Part shown: positions 37,369 to 46,652 of the stretch, piece after piece
Numbering within the stretch: the stretch's first letter is position 1
Layout of the letters: every line of letters starts with the position of its first letter
NCBI GenBank assembly: GCA_965116695.1
Contig: OZ220706.1
Span: 3,844,001 to 3,908,000 of the forward strand
Length of the DNA: 64,000 bases
Direction: 5' to 3'
DNA from: JAJDTT01 sp965116695
GTDB taxonomy: Bacteria > Acidobacteriota > UBA6911 > RPQK01 > JAJDTT01
Notes under the pieces: model-generated
What the model was told of the DNA's origin: nothing
What the model saw: the letters and a program-made list of their open reading frames with translations, nothing else
Database searches by the model: none
Program-made: the position numbers and the translations under genes

Positions 37369-37453
37369 GGAGGATCGGCGACTGGATCGGCGACTGGAGC
37401 GGCGACATTCCTGTCGCCGAAGAGGTAGGAGCGGCGACATTCCTGTCGCCGAC
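37369..37453 (+). repeat. Family A cluster upstream of the left IS copy
   Basis: Two intact units with the perfect stem CGGCGACA/TGTCGCCG and loop TTCC (37396 and 37427), preceded by half-units GGATCGGCGACT. The second starts with GTAGGAGCGGCG. They run into the family B palindrome that the IS interrupts. Confidence 0.8.
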
Positions 37454-37481
37454 AGGGGGGGTGAAGGGGGGACGGAGTCCC

Positions 37482-38840
37482 ATAAGCGTTAAGTTATTGT
37501 TCTGCTAGTCAAAGTATGCGGCTAGCTGAGGCTTGCGCTTCCTAGGTGGGTCTGCAAGCTGTTCGGATATCGTATTCCATTGGCTGAACGTTTGCGACAA
37601 GGACATGGACGGTTCAATGGACCGTTTGACCTGGTTCAGCATGAACTGGAAGTCGCGCCAAGCGCTCGGAGGCCGTCTCCGACTCCAAGTGGTATCCCCA
37701 GGGGGAAATAACGCGGGCGTGGCCGATGAGTTTTTCAACCAGCAGAGCCACGAACAGCTTGCCGTACAGCCAAGCCCTGGCGCTTAGCTCGTCATGCTTG
37801 GGCAGATGGCCCAATTCTGCCAGCGACTTGAAACGCTTGAACACCAATTCGACTTGCCAGCGCGTGCGATACCAATTGAGCACTTCCACATCGCTGAACT
37901 CGGTTGCCGGGAAGGTCGTAAACACGATCACGTATTTGGCGTACTCAAGTGTTTCCGGCTGCAGCTGCTTGCCCTTCCTCGCAGCCGTCCGGCGCAGGCC
38001 CTTTTGGGCGATCCGGATCGCCTCCTGGGTCTTGCGGAGCGCGCAGATCCGCCCCGTGGCCACAACACCAGCCGCATCCACCACCCGGACATCCCAAGAG
38101 CCGATCCTGCCGGCACGCCACAGTGTCCCCACCTCCGCCAGTAGATCAAACGGCTGTTCGTCGGTCGTTTCGAACACCAGCAAGCCCGTATTCACACGCA
38201 CGGTCACCAGCCCGCCCGACTGCACCACATGTCGCAGGCCCGGCGCCGTCGAGTAGCCCCGGTCTGCCAGCAGGTAATCGCCGGCCTGGATCGGGAACTG
38301 CATGAAGCTCTCCCCCGTGCCAGTCCCTTTCGTGGCGGTCAGCCGGAAGAAGTCGCAGGCCAGCGACGGCAGCCGAACGCTGTAATGCACGCGCCACAGC
38401 GCCCCCGTCTTACCCGGCTCCTTGACCGTCGTCGCATCCAGCGCCCGCACCTGCAAGCCCCCGGTTTCGGACAATTCCAAGCCTCGCTCCCGAAACAGTT
38501 CCAGGCATAGTGAGCGCAGCCACGCCTGCGACTTCCGCAGCCGATTCCACAGCGCCACCGAGGACAGTTCGGCCAGTCCCTCCTGGCGGGCACGGACAGC
38601 TGTCTCCAGCAACGAGTGCCCGCAACCGAGATGCAACAGCAGCACGCGCAGCAAGTTCTCCGCGGACTTGTTCTTGCGCAGGCCCTTCAGCGCCCCGGTC
38701 TCGGTTGCCAGGTCCTGCCAGTTGTCAGGCAGAAACGACACGAGCAACTCCCAGTCCTCCTGTATACGAGCCTTATTAAGCTCAACACTGCTCATGCCTT
38801 CTATTATACATCATCTGAGATCGAATAACTTAACGCTTAT
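37482..38840 (-). mobile_element. IS4-family insertion sequence, left copy
   Basis: A 1359-bp element bounded by perfect 17-bp terminal inverted repeats ATAAGCGTTAAGTTATT. It is flanked by a 13-bp direct repeat GGGACGGAGTCCC (37469-37481 and 38841-38853), though the 11-base core is the minimum since the edge bases are ambiguous. The target is a family B palindrome. It carries one transposase gene on the minus strand. The copy at 48757-50115 is in the opposite orientation and appears identical. Confidence 0.93.
37614..38795 (-). CDS. IS4-family DDE transposase (left copy), C-terminal end in another frame
   Basis: A 393-residue transposase. The DDE residues lie in RALDATTVKEPG, YLLADRGYSTAPG and the IS4 signature YRTRWQVELVFKRFK (Y-2-R-3-E-6-K). 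The expected family ending (SAWRDFQFMLNQVKRS through PPRKRKPQLAAYFD) is present but in the +1 frame, continuing to 37505, so the main frame stops early at LPVHAEPGQTVH. Both copies share this, so it is either a pre-duplication lesion or a programmed frameshift. Confidence 0.93.
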   Translation of the reverse strand: MSSVELNKARIQEDWELLVSFLPDNWQDLATETGALKGLRKNKSAENLLRVLLLHLGCGHSLLETAVRARQEGLAELSSVALWNRLRKSQAWLRSLCLELFRERGLELSETGGLQVRALDATTVKEPGKTGALWRVHYSVRLPSLACDFFRLTATKGTGTGESFMQFPIQAGDYLLADRGYSTAPGLRHVVQSGGLVTVRVNTGLLVFETTDEQPFDLLAEVGTLWRAGRIGSWDVRVVDAAGVVATGRICALRKTQEAIRIAQKGLRRTAARKGKQLQPETLEYAKYVIVFTTFPATEFSDVEVLNWYRTRWQVELVFKRFKSLAELGHLPKHDELSARAWLYGKLFVALLVEKLIGHARVISPWGYHLESETASERLARLPVHAEPGQTVH

Positions 38841-38931
38841 GGGACGGAGTCCCCCCTCTACACTTCCAGCGACCAAACGTAGTAAAATTTACCACTGAAC
38901 TGTCCATGTTCTGGACATCGAAGGGAACCCC

Positions 38932-41049
38932 GTGAGAAGCCTCCGGCACAAACTGGTCCTCTTCATTCTCCCCTTGGCGGTGATCCCGCTGGCCGCCATC
39001 TGCATCTTCGCCTACTACCAGGCCAAGGAGCAGATCACCCAGGACCGGACCGTCCTCTACCTGGAGCAGGTCGCCCAAGGCATCGCCGACAACATCCTGC
39101 TTTCGATCCTGGAGAAGAAGGAAGAGACCGTCTCCATGACCCTCTACCGGGAACTGGGAGACTATCTGGTCCGGCGCACCGACCCTCCCACCTTGTTGTT
39201 GAACCAGTTGGTTGTGGTGCACGAGGTCTACGACCTGCTGGTTCTGTTCGACACGGAGGGCCGTGTGCTCTGGACCAGCAGCATCGACCGGAACGCCGTG
39301 GGAGTGTCTCTGGACCCGAAACGCCTGGCGCGCCTGCGGGGACAGAGCCTGCTTTCCTACACCGGGGACGGAAGTTGGCTGGAGGAGGTCCGCCAAGGGC
39401 GATTCGGCTACCTCGACTGGCACGCCTCGCCTCTGATCCGTCAACTCTACTCCTATCAGGACGACGACATCGCCCGCCAGAGATCCATCGGATTCGCGGC
39501 TCCCTTCACCTCGGAGGAAGGCGCGCTGCTGGGAGGGATCCTGGCCTATATGAACTGGGAGTACGTCCAGGCGATTCTGGACAGCATCGAGGAGGACCTG
39601 GAACAGCGCTCCCTGACCTCCGGATACGCCTTTCTCTTCGGAAAGGACGTGAACACCGTCATCGGACACAAGTACCGGAGGAACCGGCCGGGCTCGGGAG
39701 GGGGACGGGTTCCCCTGGTGGACAACTACGGGTCGCGTCTGGGGGAGGACCACGGTCTCGAAGACCTCCAGGACGCCATCTCCGGCGGCGCCACCCACTT
39801 CTACTACGAGTACCCCCCCGGCACCTCCAAGATCAGCGGCCTGGCGGTGGTGAATCACGATTTTTTCCAGTGGATCTGCGGTGTGGGCATCAACGACGAG
39901 GACATCTTCGCCCCCGTGCAGGACCTGAAGCAGGTGCTGATGGGAGCCGTCTCGTTGACCGCCCTGCTGGTGGGGCTGCTGACCTACTCCATCGCCCGGG
40001 GCATCACCGTCCCGGTCAAGCGGCTCACCCGGGGCGCTCGCGTTCTGGCCGGCGGCGAGCTGGACCAGCGGGTGCGGGTGGCCTCCCGGGACGAGATCGG
40101 CGAGTTGGCGGTGACCTTCAATGAAATGGCCCAGTCGCTGCAGGATCGGAGCCACGCCCTGATCGAGCTCAATCGCAGCCTGGAAGAGAAGGTCAGGAAG
40201 CGGACCAGCGAGCTGGAGCGGACCGGCCTGGAAGTCCGGAAGGCGTACCAGGAGCTCAAGGACACCCAGGTGCAACTGGTGCAGAGCGAGAAGATGGCGT
40301 CGCTGGGCCAACTGGTCGCCGGCATCGCCCACGAGATCAAGAATCCCCTGAACTTCATCTACGGCAACACCGACTTCCTGCGCCAGTACGTTCAGAAGCT
40401 GGAAGAGGTGATCCGCTTCTACGACAGCCATTCCGGCCTCCAGCCGGACGATCGGGAGACGCTCGATGCGCTGCGGCAGCGGATCAATTACGACTTCGTC
40501 ATCGAGGATCTCGACCGGCTGATGGACAGTTTCGAGGAGGGCGCCGAGCGAATCCACGCCATCATCGGAGACCTGAGGACCTTCTCCAGGATGGACGTGG
40601 ACAAGACGCAGCGGGTGCCGATCCAGGAGCCGCTGGATCTGGCGTTGAACCTGCTGCACAACGAATACCGGGACCGGATCCGAATCCAAAAGGAGTATGG
40701 CGACGTGCCCCCGGTGGATTGCCACCCGGGGCGCCTGAGCCAGGTCTTCATGAACGTGCTCTCCAATGCCTGCCAGGCCATTCCCGATCGCGGAGAGATC
40801 CGGATCCGGACTTCCGCGGACAACGGAGAGGCGGTGATCGAGATCGAGGACGACGGTTCCGGGATCAGGAAGGAGCACCTGGGGAAGGTCTTCGAGCCCT
40901 TTTTCACCACCAAGGCCGTGGGTCAGGGCACGGGACTGGGTCTGAGCATCAGCTATGGGATCGTGCAGCAGCACCAAGGTTCCATCCAAGTGGAGAGCGA
41001 AGTCGGGCGCGGCACCCGTTTCTGCGTCCGGCTTCCCCTGAAATCATGA
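38932..41049 (+). CDS. Sensor histidine kinase with periplasmic Cache-like sensor, HAMP domain and coiled coil
   Basis: A 705-residue membrane kinase. The first helix (LVLFILPLAVIPLAAICIFA) and a second helix near residue 345 (VSLTALLVGLLTYSIARGIT) enclose a large periplasmic domain of double-Cache type (ADNILLSILEKKEETVSMTL). A HAMP linker, a coiled coil, and the kinase core follow: MASLGQLVAGIAHEIKNPLN with the phospho-accepting histidine, NVLSNACQAIPDRG (N box), DDGSGI and TGLGLSISYGIV (G boxes). The start is a GTG at 38932. It overlaps the regulator gene by four bases, so the two form a two-component system. Confidence 0.9.
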   Translation: MRSLRHKLVLFILPLAVIPLAAICIFAYYQAKEQITQDRTVLYLEQVAQGIADNILLSILEKKEETVSMTLYRELGDYLVRRTDPPTLLLNQLVVVHEVYDLLVLFDTEGRVLWTSSIDRNAVGVSLDPKRLARLRGQSLLSYTGDGSWLEEVRQGRFGYLDWHASPLIRQLYSYQDDDIARQRSIGFAAPFTSEEGALLGGILAYMNWEYVQAILDSIEEDLEQRSLTSGYAFLFGKDVNTVIGHKYRRNRPGSGGGRVPLVDNYGSRLGEDHGLEDLQDAISGGATHFYYEYPPGTSKISGLAVVNHDFFQWICGVGINDEDIFAPVQDLKQVLMGAVSLTALLVGLLTYSIARGITVPVKRLTRGARVLAGGELDQRVRVASRDEIGELAVTFNEMAQSLQDRSHALIELNRSLEEKVRKRTSELERTGLEVRKAYQELKDTQVQLVQSEKMASLGQLVAGIAHEIKNPLNFIYGNTDFLRQYVQKLEEVIRFYDSHSGLQPDDRETLDALRQRINYDFVIEDLDRLMDSFEEGAERIHAIIGDLRTFSRMDVDKTQRVPIQEPLDLALNLLHNEYRDRIRIQKEYGDVPPVDCHPGRLSQVFMNVLSNACQAIPDRGEIRIRTSADNGEAVIEIEDDGSGIRKEHLGKVFEPFFTTKAVGQGTGLGLSISYGIVQQHQGSIQVESEVGRGTRFCVRLPLKS

Positions 41050-42482
41050 ACGACAGGCACTCATTGCTGGTGGTCGACGACGAGGCGGGCAATCTTCAGA
41101 AGCTGCGCCGCACCTTCATCAACGACTACGAGGTGCTGGAGGCCGCCTCCGGCCGGGAGGCTCTGGACCTGCTGCGGCAGAGGGAGGTCTCGGCCGTGAT
41201 CACGGACCAGAGGATGCCGGGCATGACCGGCGTGGAGCTGCTGCATCGTTCGCTTCACATCCGGCGGGGCACGGTGCGGATCATTCTCACCGGATACACC
41301 GAGTCCGAGGACCTGATGGACGCCATCAACCAGGGGCACGTCCATCGCTACATCACCAAGCCCTGGGATCCCGGATCTCTGCGGAAGGTGGTGAAACAGG
41401 AGTTGGGCCGCTGGGAGTTGAAGCGGGAGCAGGAGCGTCTCGGAAGGGAGCTCCACCGGATCAACAGCCGTCTCGAAGCGGAGAATCTGAAGCTGCGGGA
41501 GGAAAAGCAGCTCCTGGAAGACTCCAAGCCCCGCCTTGTCTACCGCAGCCGCGCCATCAAGGCGCTGCTGGGTTCGCTGGACCGCGTGGTCCCCACCAGT
41601 TCCACCGTCTTTCTGCAGGGGGAGACCGGAACGGGAAAGGAGCTTCTGGCGCGGTACGTCCATGACCGGAGCCCCAGGGCGAACGAAGCCTTCGTGCCGG
41701 TCAACTGCGGCGCCGTCCCGGCGGACCTGGTGGAGAGTGCGTTTTTCGGTCACAGGAAGGGATCCTTCACCGGTGCGACGGAGGAAAAGAAGGGGTACTT
41801 CGAGCTGGCCGACGGCGGAACGATCTTCCTGGACGAGGTGGGAGAGGCGCCGTTGGACCTTCAGGTGAAGCTGCTCCGGGCGCTCCAGGAGAGCGAGATC
41901 TTTCCGGTGGGCGCCGAAGCCCCCAGGAAGATCGACGTCCGCGTGGTGGCGTCCACAAACCGCGATCTGAGCCGGGAGGTCGCCGAGGGCCGCTTCCGGC
42001 AGGATCTCTACTTCCGCCTCAACGTCTTCACCGTCATGGTGCCTCCCCTCAGGGCCCGGCCGGAGGACGTGGACGTGCTGGCCCGGTTCTTTCTGGAACG
42101 TTCCTGCCGGCGGCTGAACAAGTTCGGCTGCCGTTTCGAACCAGGCACTCTCGAAGTGCTCCGAAGCTATTCCTGGCCCGGCAACGTCCGGGAACTGGAG
42201 AACGAGGTGGAGCGGCTGGTCATTCTGGCCGAGCCGGACCGGCCCATCTCACCTTCGGCGCTGTCGGGGAGGATCTCCTTTCCGCCCGAATCGGGTCCCG
42301 ACCAGGGGTCCTTGAAGCAGAGGCTGGCCCAACTGGAGCGCGAGCTCATCCTGGAGGCCCTCCGCGTCCACGACAACAACCGGAGCCGCGCCGCCGAAGC
42401 GCTCCAGGTGAGCCGTCAGACCATCATCTCCAAGCTGAAACGTTATGGAGCGGCGGCATCCCTGCCGCCCAGGGTAGGTTAG
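41046..42482 (+). CDS. NtrC-family sigma54-dependent response regulator
   Basis: A 478-residue regulator partnered with the upstream kinase. The receiver domain has LLVVDDEAGN and the phosphorylation aspartate in VITDQRMPG. The central AAA+ domain has Walker A GETGTGKE, the sigma54-contact loop GSFTGA (FGHRKGSFTGATEE), Walker B GGTIFLDEVGE and the R-finger region RQDLYFRLNVFTV. A Fis-type helix-turn-helix closes it (NNRSRAAEALQVSRQTIISK). The last residues are encoded by a hairpin repeat. Targets are unknown. Confidence 0.92.
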   Translation: MNDRHSLLVVDDEAGNLQKLRRTFINDYEVLEAASGREALDLLRQREVSAVITDQRMPGMTGVELLHRSLHIRRGTVRIILTGYTESEDLMDAINQGHVHRYITKPWDPGSLRKVVKQELGRWELKREQERLGRELHRINSRLEAENLKLREEKQLLEDSKPRLVYRSRAIKALLGSLDRVVPTSSTVFLQGETGTGKELLARYVHDRSPRANEAFVPVNCGAVPADLVESAFFGHRKGSFTGATEEKKGYFELADGGTIFLDEVGEAPLDLQVKLLRALQESEIFPVGAEAPRKIDVRVVASTNRDLSREVAEGRFRQDLYFRLNVFTVMVPPLRARPEDVDVLARFFLERSCRRLNKFGCRFEPGTLEVLRSYSWPGNVRELENEVERLVILAEPDRPISPSALSGRISFPPESGPDQGSLKQRLAQLERELILEALRVHDNNRSRAAEALQVSRQTIISKLKRYGAAASLPPRVG

Positions 42483-42500
42483 GGGGACGCCAGTCCCCCC
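42447..42500 (+). repeat. Family A unit followed by a family B-like palindrome
   Basis: GGAG then the stem CGGCGGCA/TGCCGCC at 42447-42470, followed after GTAGGTTA by GGGGGAC-GCCA-GTCCCCC. It overlaps the end of the response-regulator gene. The A-then-B order matches that at 10348, 37369 and 48635. Confidence 0.7.
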
Positions 42501-42571
42501 CCTCCTCTTCCTCCCCAAGGAGGAAGTCGCCGCGGCCGGGGGGAGGCCGCGGCGACGGACGCCGGCGAAGC

Positions 42572-43144
42572 TCAGGCGGCCTCGAGGCGTTGGCGCAGTT
42601 GACGGCGCCCGTAGAACAGGCGCGACTTGATCGTGCCTTCGGCGACTTTCAGGGATTCGGCGATTTCGCGGATGGTGAAACCTTGCAGGTCATGCAGCCA
42701 GACCACCTTGCGGTGGCGTTCGTTGAGGTCCGAAACGGCGGTCCGGACCCGCCTCTTGATCTCCGTGCGCCGGAGTTCCTCGAACGGAGTCCGCTGGGAA
42801 GCGTCCTCCAGGTGGACCCATTCCGAAACGTCCCCGTCCAGGTTGCGGCGATGCTTCCGGTTCCGCCGGATCGTCTCCAGGCAGACGTTGATGGCGATTC
42901 TGTTGATCCACGTGCTCAGCTTGGAATCGCCCCGGAATTTGCGGCACGCCCTGTGAATGTTGACGAAGGTCTCCTGGAGGGCGTCCCAGGCAGCCTGCTC
43001 ATCCTTGAGGATGCGGATCGCCGTGCCATAGACGTTGCCCTGGAATCGCCTGAAGAGTTCCCGGAAGGCTTCCTCGTCCCCGTTTCGGATTCCCGCGATC
43101 AGCCGTCCCTCCCAAGATTCCGGTTTCGCAGCGTAAGCTCTCAT
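42572..43144 (-). CDS. ECF-type RNA polymerase sigma factor
   Basis: A 190-residue sigma factor of the ECF (RpoE-like) group. Region 2 is RNGDEEAFRELFRRFQGNVY through DALQETFVNIHRACRKFRGD and TWINRIAINVCLETIRRNRK; region 4 is VSDLNERHRKVVWLHDLQGF, then REIAESLKVAEGTIKSRLFY. The ATG at 43144 is preceded by AAGGAGG at good spacing, which decides the start over an upstream in-frame ATG. No anti-sigma gene adjoins it. The 276-base upstream spacer holds only a small hairpin (TGTCTG/CAGACA at 43333-43349). Confidence 0.9.
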   Translation of the reverse strand: MRAYAAKPESWEGRLIAGIRNGDEEAFRELFRRFQGNVYGTAIRILKDEQAAWDALQETFVNIHRACRKFRGDSKLSTWINRIAINVCLETIRRNRKHRRNLDGDVSEWVHLEDASQRTPFEELRRTEIKRRVRTAVSDLNERHRKVVWLHDLQGFTIREIAESLKVAEGTIKSRLFYGRRQLRQRLEAA

Positions 43145-43393
43145 GAACACCTCCTTCTGCCGCATTCCTGGTGCAAGACGCGTGCCAAACACGGAAACCG
43201 TTGTATTTCTTGAAGTTACGGGCAGTCCCCAGAAAGGGGACCGTCAACCGGATGGACAGTCGGCCAGGGCAGGAATCGAGGTAAGTCCCAAGGTTTCAAC
43301 GAGATACAAGATGTAAAAACATTGGACACCGGATGTCTGTCAATCAGACAGTCACGGGACTCGCAGGCTCCCGGCCGGGATCCGTCCCCGTGC

Positions 43394-43399
43394 TATAAT
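43394..43399 (+). promoter_or_regulatory. -10 element upstream of the hypothetical gene
   Basis: TATAAT at 43394-43399 places a transcript start near 43406, just before the TTG at 43421 taken as the start of the next gene. No good -35 box is seen. Confidence 0.45.
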
Positions 43400-43420
43400 T
43401 CGCGGCGGCGGGCATCCATC

Positions 43421-44194
43421 TTGAAACACTACCGGCGACTTGGCGCGAGCGAGGTGACCGCTCCTTCACTGTTGTTCCTGGTGCGGCAGGATGTCCAGGA
43501 CGTCAGGTCCGGTTTTCGGGCCTCCAGCACGGAATTTTTCTGCGGCGGATGGCTGGACGCCGCCGATCTCCACTGGACGCCGGACATGGTCGCGCCCGTG
43601 AATCCCGACCAGATCGAGGAGTTCGATCCCCCGAGAGAATTGGATTGGCCGGATTTCGCCGACAACATGATCATTCGGCACTCGATCCATCACTACCGGC
43701 CCCGGATCTGGAAGAACGTCGAATTGGATCTCTACTCGAGACCCGGCGAGAGCCGCGAGGAATTTCTCGAACGTTGCCATCAGAGAGAGGTCCGGGAACA
43801 GGTCTTGCAGCGGGAAAAGTTGAGGGATGTCTTCCTGCGCCGGGTCATCGAGCTCAAGACGGCGATGATGAAGATGGTGGCCGAGGAGAGCTCGGTGGAC
43901 ATGCTCCGCGAACGGCGTCTGGCGACGGTCCGGAGCTTGTTCTCCGATTTGGCCCAGGAGTGGGATCGCCTGCCTCTTCGCGACGACCAAGCGGCGGTCC
44001 GAAAAGGCCCCGGCGGCGGCAGGACGGACCGCGATCTCCACGAGATGGTCGAGTCGTTTCGTGACGACCTCCGGTATCGCTTCGGCCGCATCGACGTCGG
44101 GTTCCGGCCCCGCGCCGGGGACGTCGATCCTTATGACGTGCCGGTGAACCACTCGCAGGTCGAGATCATCTCGCGCGGGTTCCTCTGGTCTTAA
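43421..44194 (+). CDS. Conserved-looking hypothetical protein with long helical middle region
   Basis: About 257 residues from a TTG at 43421, chosen because it lies shortly downstream of a TATAAT box; the GTG at 43454 is an alternative. The N-terminal part is mixed (SLLFLVRQDVQDVRSGFRAS, HWTPDMVAPVNPDQIEEFDP). The middle (about 130-200) is a charged helix (CHQREVREQVLQREKLRDVF). The C-terminal part (RYRFGRIDVGFRPRAGDVDP) is short and ends IISRGFLWS. No motif is recognised. It lies 36 bases before mnmA on the same strand. Confidence 0.6.
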   Translation: MKHYRRLGASEVTAPSLLFLVRQDVQDVRSGFRASSTEFFCGGWLDAADLHWTPDMVAPVNPDQIEEFDPPRELDWPDFADNMIIRHSIHHYRPRIWKNVELDLYSRPGESREEFLERCHQREVREQVLQREKLRDVFLRRVIELKTAMMKMVAEESSVDMLRERRLATVRSLFSDLAQEWDRLPLRDDQAAVRKGPGGGRTDRDLHEMVESFRDDLRYRFGRIDVGFRPRAGDVDPYDVPVNHSQVEIISRGFLWS

Positions 44195-44230
44195 TAGAAT
44201 CGGAACGAAGAAGAGGAGCGGCTGGCAACC

Positions 44231-45370
44231 ATGGAGCGGATCCTCCTGGCCATGAGCGGCGGTGTGGACAGCTCTGCCGCCGCGGTCCTGCTCAAGGACG
44301 CGGGCTACGACATCGTGGGATGCACCATGCGCTTGTGGGACCACCGCAAGGACCCGCAGGGTACGGCGGTCCGGTCCGGGCGTTGCTGCTCGCTGGACGA
44401 CACTTACGACGCGCGACGGGTGGCCGAAAGGTTGGCGGTCCCCTTCTACGTCGTCAACATGGAGAGGGTCTTTCGGGAAAAGGTCATCAGGACCTTTATC
44501 GGAGAGTACCTGGAGGGCAGGACTCCGTCTCCCTGCGTGCTCTGCAATACGTTCGTCAAGTTCGACCGGTTGATGGACTTCGCTCGTCAGATCGGTCTCC
44601 GGAAGGTGGCCACGGGTCACTACGTTCGGGCGGGCCGCGACGAAGAAGACGGCCACCTGCTCCTGAAGGCCCGGGACCCGGACAAGGACCAGTCCTATTT
44701 CCTGTTCGAGCTCACCCAGGATCAGTTGGCCCGGACGCTGTTTCCCGTGGGCGAGTATCCCAAGGCCGCGGTTCGTGGCATCGCCCGCGCCAACGGGTTG
44801 GTCACGGCCGACAAGCCGGAGAGCCAGGAAATCTGTTTCGTCTCCGGAGGCAACTACACGGATTTCATTCGCCGGCAGGCCGGAGAGGTGGATCAGGGGT
44901 TTCTGCCGGTCCTGCAGGAGCAGGAGCGTCCGGGACCGGTGCTCATGGCGGACGGCTCGAGGGTGGGGACGCACCGGGGGCTGTTCCGGTTCACGGTGGG
45001 ACAGAGGCGGGGTTTGGGCATCTCGCATCCCCGGCCCCTGTACGTTCTGCGTCTGGACCGGCCCAGGAACGCCGTCATCGTCGGTTACAAGAAGGAGCTG
45101 TTCAGCAGGGGACTGGTGGCCGAGCGCGTCCATTGGATCTCGGGACGGACGCCCCGGGGCCCGGTCCGAGCCTCGGTCAAGATCCGTTCCCGGCACGCCG
45201 AGGCCGCCGCGGAGATCCACTGCCCGGCGGCGGCAGGGGAGAACGGAGCAGAAGTGGCGCGTGTCGTCTTCGATGCTCCTCAGATGTCGGTCTCGCCCGG
45301 TCAGGCAGCGGTCTTCTACCAGGGTGACCGGGTCCTGGGGGGAGGCTGGATCCGCGAGCGGATCCGGTAG
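44231..45370 (+). CDS. mnmA: tRNA-specific 2-thiouridylase MnmA
   Basis: Thiolates uridine 34 of tRNA-Lys, -Glu and -Gln using ATP and a sulfur relay. The 379 residues are the usual length. The PP-loop is AMSGGVDSSA, the first catalytic cysteine lies in SPCVLCNTFVKF and the second in ESQEICFVSGGNY; TGHYVR and DQSYFLF are also conserved. It starts at the ATG at 44231 and ends shortly before a hairpin repeat and lpxB. Confidence 0.96.
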   Translation: MERILLAMSGGVDSSAAAVLLKDAGYDIVGCTMRLWDHRKDPQGTAVRSGRCCSLDDTYDARRVAERLAVPFYVVNMERVFREKVIRTFIGEYLEGRTPSPCVLCNTFVKFDRLMDFARQIGLRKVATGHYVRAGRDEEDGHLLLKARDPDKDQSYFLFELTQDQLARTLFPVGEYPKAAVRGIARANGLVTADKPESQEICFVSGGNYTDFIRRQAGEVDQGFLPVLQEQERPGPVLMADGSRVGTHRGLFRFTVGQRRGLGISHPRPLYVLRLDRPRNAVIVGYKKELFSRGLVAERVHWISGRTPRGPVRASVKIRSRHAEAAAEIHCPAAAGENGAEVARVVFDAPQMSVSPGQAAVFYQGDRVLGGGWIRERIR

Positions 45371-45373
45371 CGC

Positions 45374-45396
45374 GGAGCGGCGGTTTCCGACCGCCG
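45374..45396 (+). repeat. Family A hairpin downstream of mnmA
   Basis: GGAG head with a perfect 7-bp stem CGGCGGT/ACCGCCG and loop TTCCG, four bases after the mnmA stop. Confidence 0.75.
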
Positions 45397-45493
45397 GACG
45401 GGACCGCCCGTCACCGGCGTTCGCCGGAGGCCGGTATGACTCTGCCGCGAAATCTCACGGCCGCGTGAAACTTCCGGCGCCCCGTCCAGTCCA

Positions 45494-46648
45494 ATGGATG
45501 TGATTCCAAGAGTCTCCGTTCTGGTGGTGGCCGGAGAAACCTCCGGCGAACAGCATGCCGCGGCGCTGGTCCGGGAAGTCGACCGGCTCAGCTCCGGTGT
45601 CCGGATCCAGTGGTTCGGGAGCGGCAGCCGACAGATGTCCCAGGCGGGCGTCGACCTGCTGGAGGACGTCTCCAGACTCGCCGCCATCGGTCCCTGGGAG
45701 GCGGCCGGAAACCTGTCCAGCTATTGGAAGCTGTATCGGAACATTCTCCGGGAGGTCCGGTTGCGCCGGACCCGGCTCGCCATCCTGGTCGACTTTCCCG
45801 ATTTCAATCTGAGGCTGGCCCGCCGTTTGAAACAGGCGGGCGTGACGGTCGTATATTTCATTGCACCCCAGGTGTGGGCATGGCGTTCTTCGCGCGTCCG
45901 CCAGCTTCGGAGGGACGTGGACCTGGTGCTGGCCGTCTTTCCCTTCGAGCAGGAGTACTTTCGGAGCCGGGGCGTCAACGCTCGCTACGTGGGGAATCCG
46001 TCTCTGGAGCGGCTTCGGGAAGTGGTGCCCGGAGCCGGGTCCGGCCCGCAGGAGGAGCCCCTGGTGGCCCTGCTGCCGGGCAGCCGGATCCAGGAGGTGC
46101 GGCGGATCTTTCCACGCCTGCTGGACGCGGCCCGCTACGCTTCCCGCCGCTGCCAGGCGCGATACTGGGTGGTGAAGGCTCCGGACCTTCCGCTGGAGGA
46201 ACTGAAGAAAGTCTACCGAGGCTGGTTGGGGAGGCGGGGCAAGCCCTTGCCTCTGGAGTTCCGGGAGGAGGACACGGCCCAGGTCCTGCCCCGGACCGAC
46301 TGTGCCATAATCAAAAGTGGGACCTCAACTTTGGAAGCCACGTTGCTGCGCGTTCCCTTCGCCATGGTCTACCGGATGTCGTGGCCGACATGGATATTCG
46401 CCCGTCTTCTGGTCCGGACCCGGACCTACTCTCTGACCAATCTGGTCATGGGCGAACGCATCGTACCCGAGTTCATTCAATGGCAAGCCCGGGGACGAAC
46501 CATCGGCCGCTACCTGGTGCGGCTCCTCACCCACGAAGAGGAAAGGGCGAATGTCAGGGAGAAACTGGGACAGGCCGCCGGCCGCCTGGGCCGGCAGAAC
46601 GCGTATCGTGAAGCTGCGTTGCAGGTCCGACCGTATCTGCAGGAGTGA
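45494..46648 (+). CDS. lpxB: Lipid-A-disaccharide synthase
   Basis: A membrane-associated GT19 enzyme that condenses UDP-2,3-diacylglucosamine with lipid X in lipid A synthesis. The 384 residues include VVAGETSGEQHAAALVREV, LVDFPDFNLRLARRLKQAGV, YFIAPQVWAWRSSRVRQLRR, VALLPGSRIQEVRRIFPRLL and the donor site IIKSGTSTLEATLLRVPFAM. It shows the organism makes lipid A. The next gene starts four bases after the stop. Confidence 0.95.
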   Translation: MDVIPRVSVLVVAGETSGEQHAAALVREVDRLSSGVRIQWFGSGSRQMSQAGVDLLEDVSRLAAIGPWEAAGNLSSYWKLYRNILREVRLRRTRLAILVDFPDFNLRLARRLKQAGVTVVYFIAPQVWAWRSSRVRQLRRDVDLVLAVFPFEQEYFRSRGVNARYVGNPSLERLREVVPGAGSGPQEEPLVALLPGSRIQEVRRIFPRLLDAARYASRRCQARYWVVKAPDLPLEELKKVYRGWLGRRGKPLPLEFREEDTAQVLPRTDCAIIKSGTSTLEATLLRVPFAMVYRMSWPTWIFARLLVRTRTYSLTNLVMGERIVPEFIQWQARGRTIGRYLVRLLTHEEERANVREKLGQAAGRLGRQNAYREAALQVRPYLQE

Positions 46649-46652
46649 TGCC

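Noticed and set aside
38901..38917. Inverted repeat TGTCCA/TGGACA upstream of the sensor kinase as an operator
   Set aside because: A single short inverted repeat with no promoter match nearby; could be chance.
43333..43349. Rho-independent terminator (TGTCTG/CAGACA hairpin)
   Set aside because: Stem is short and no T-run follows on either strand.
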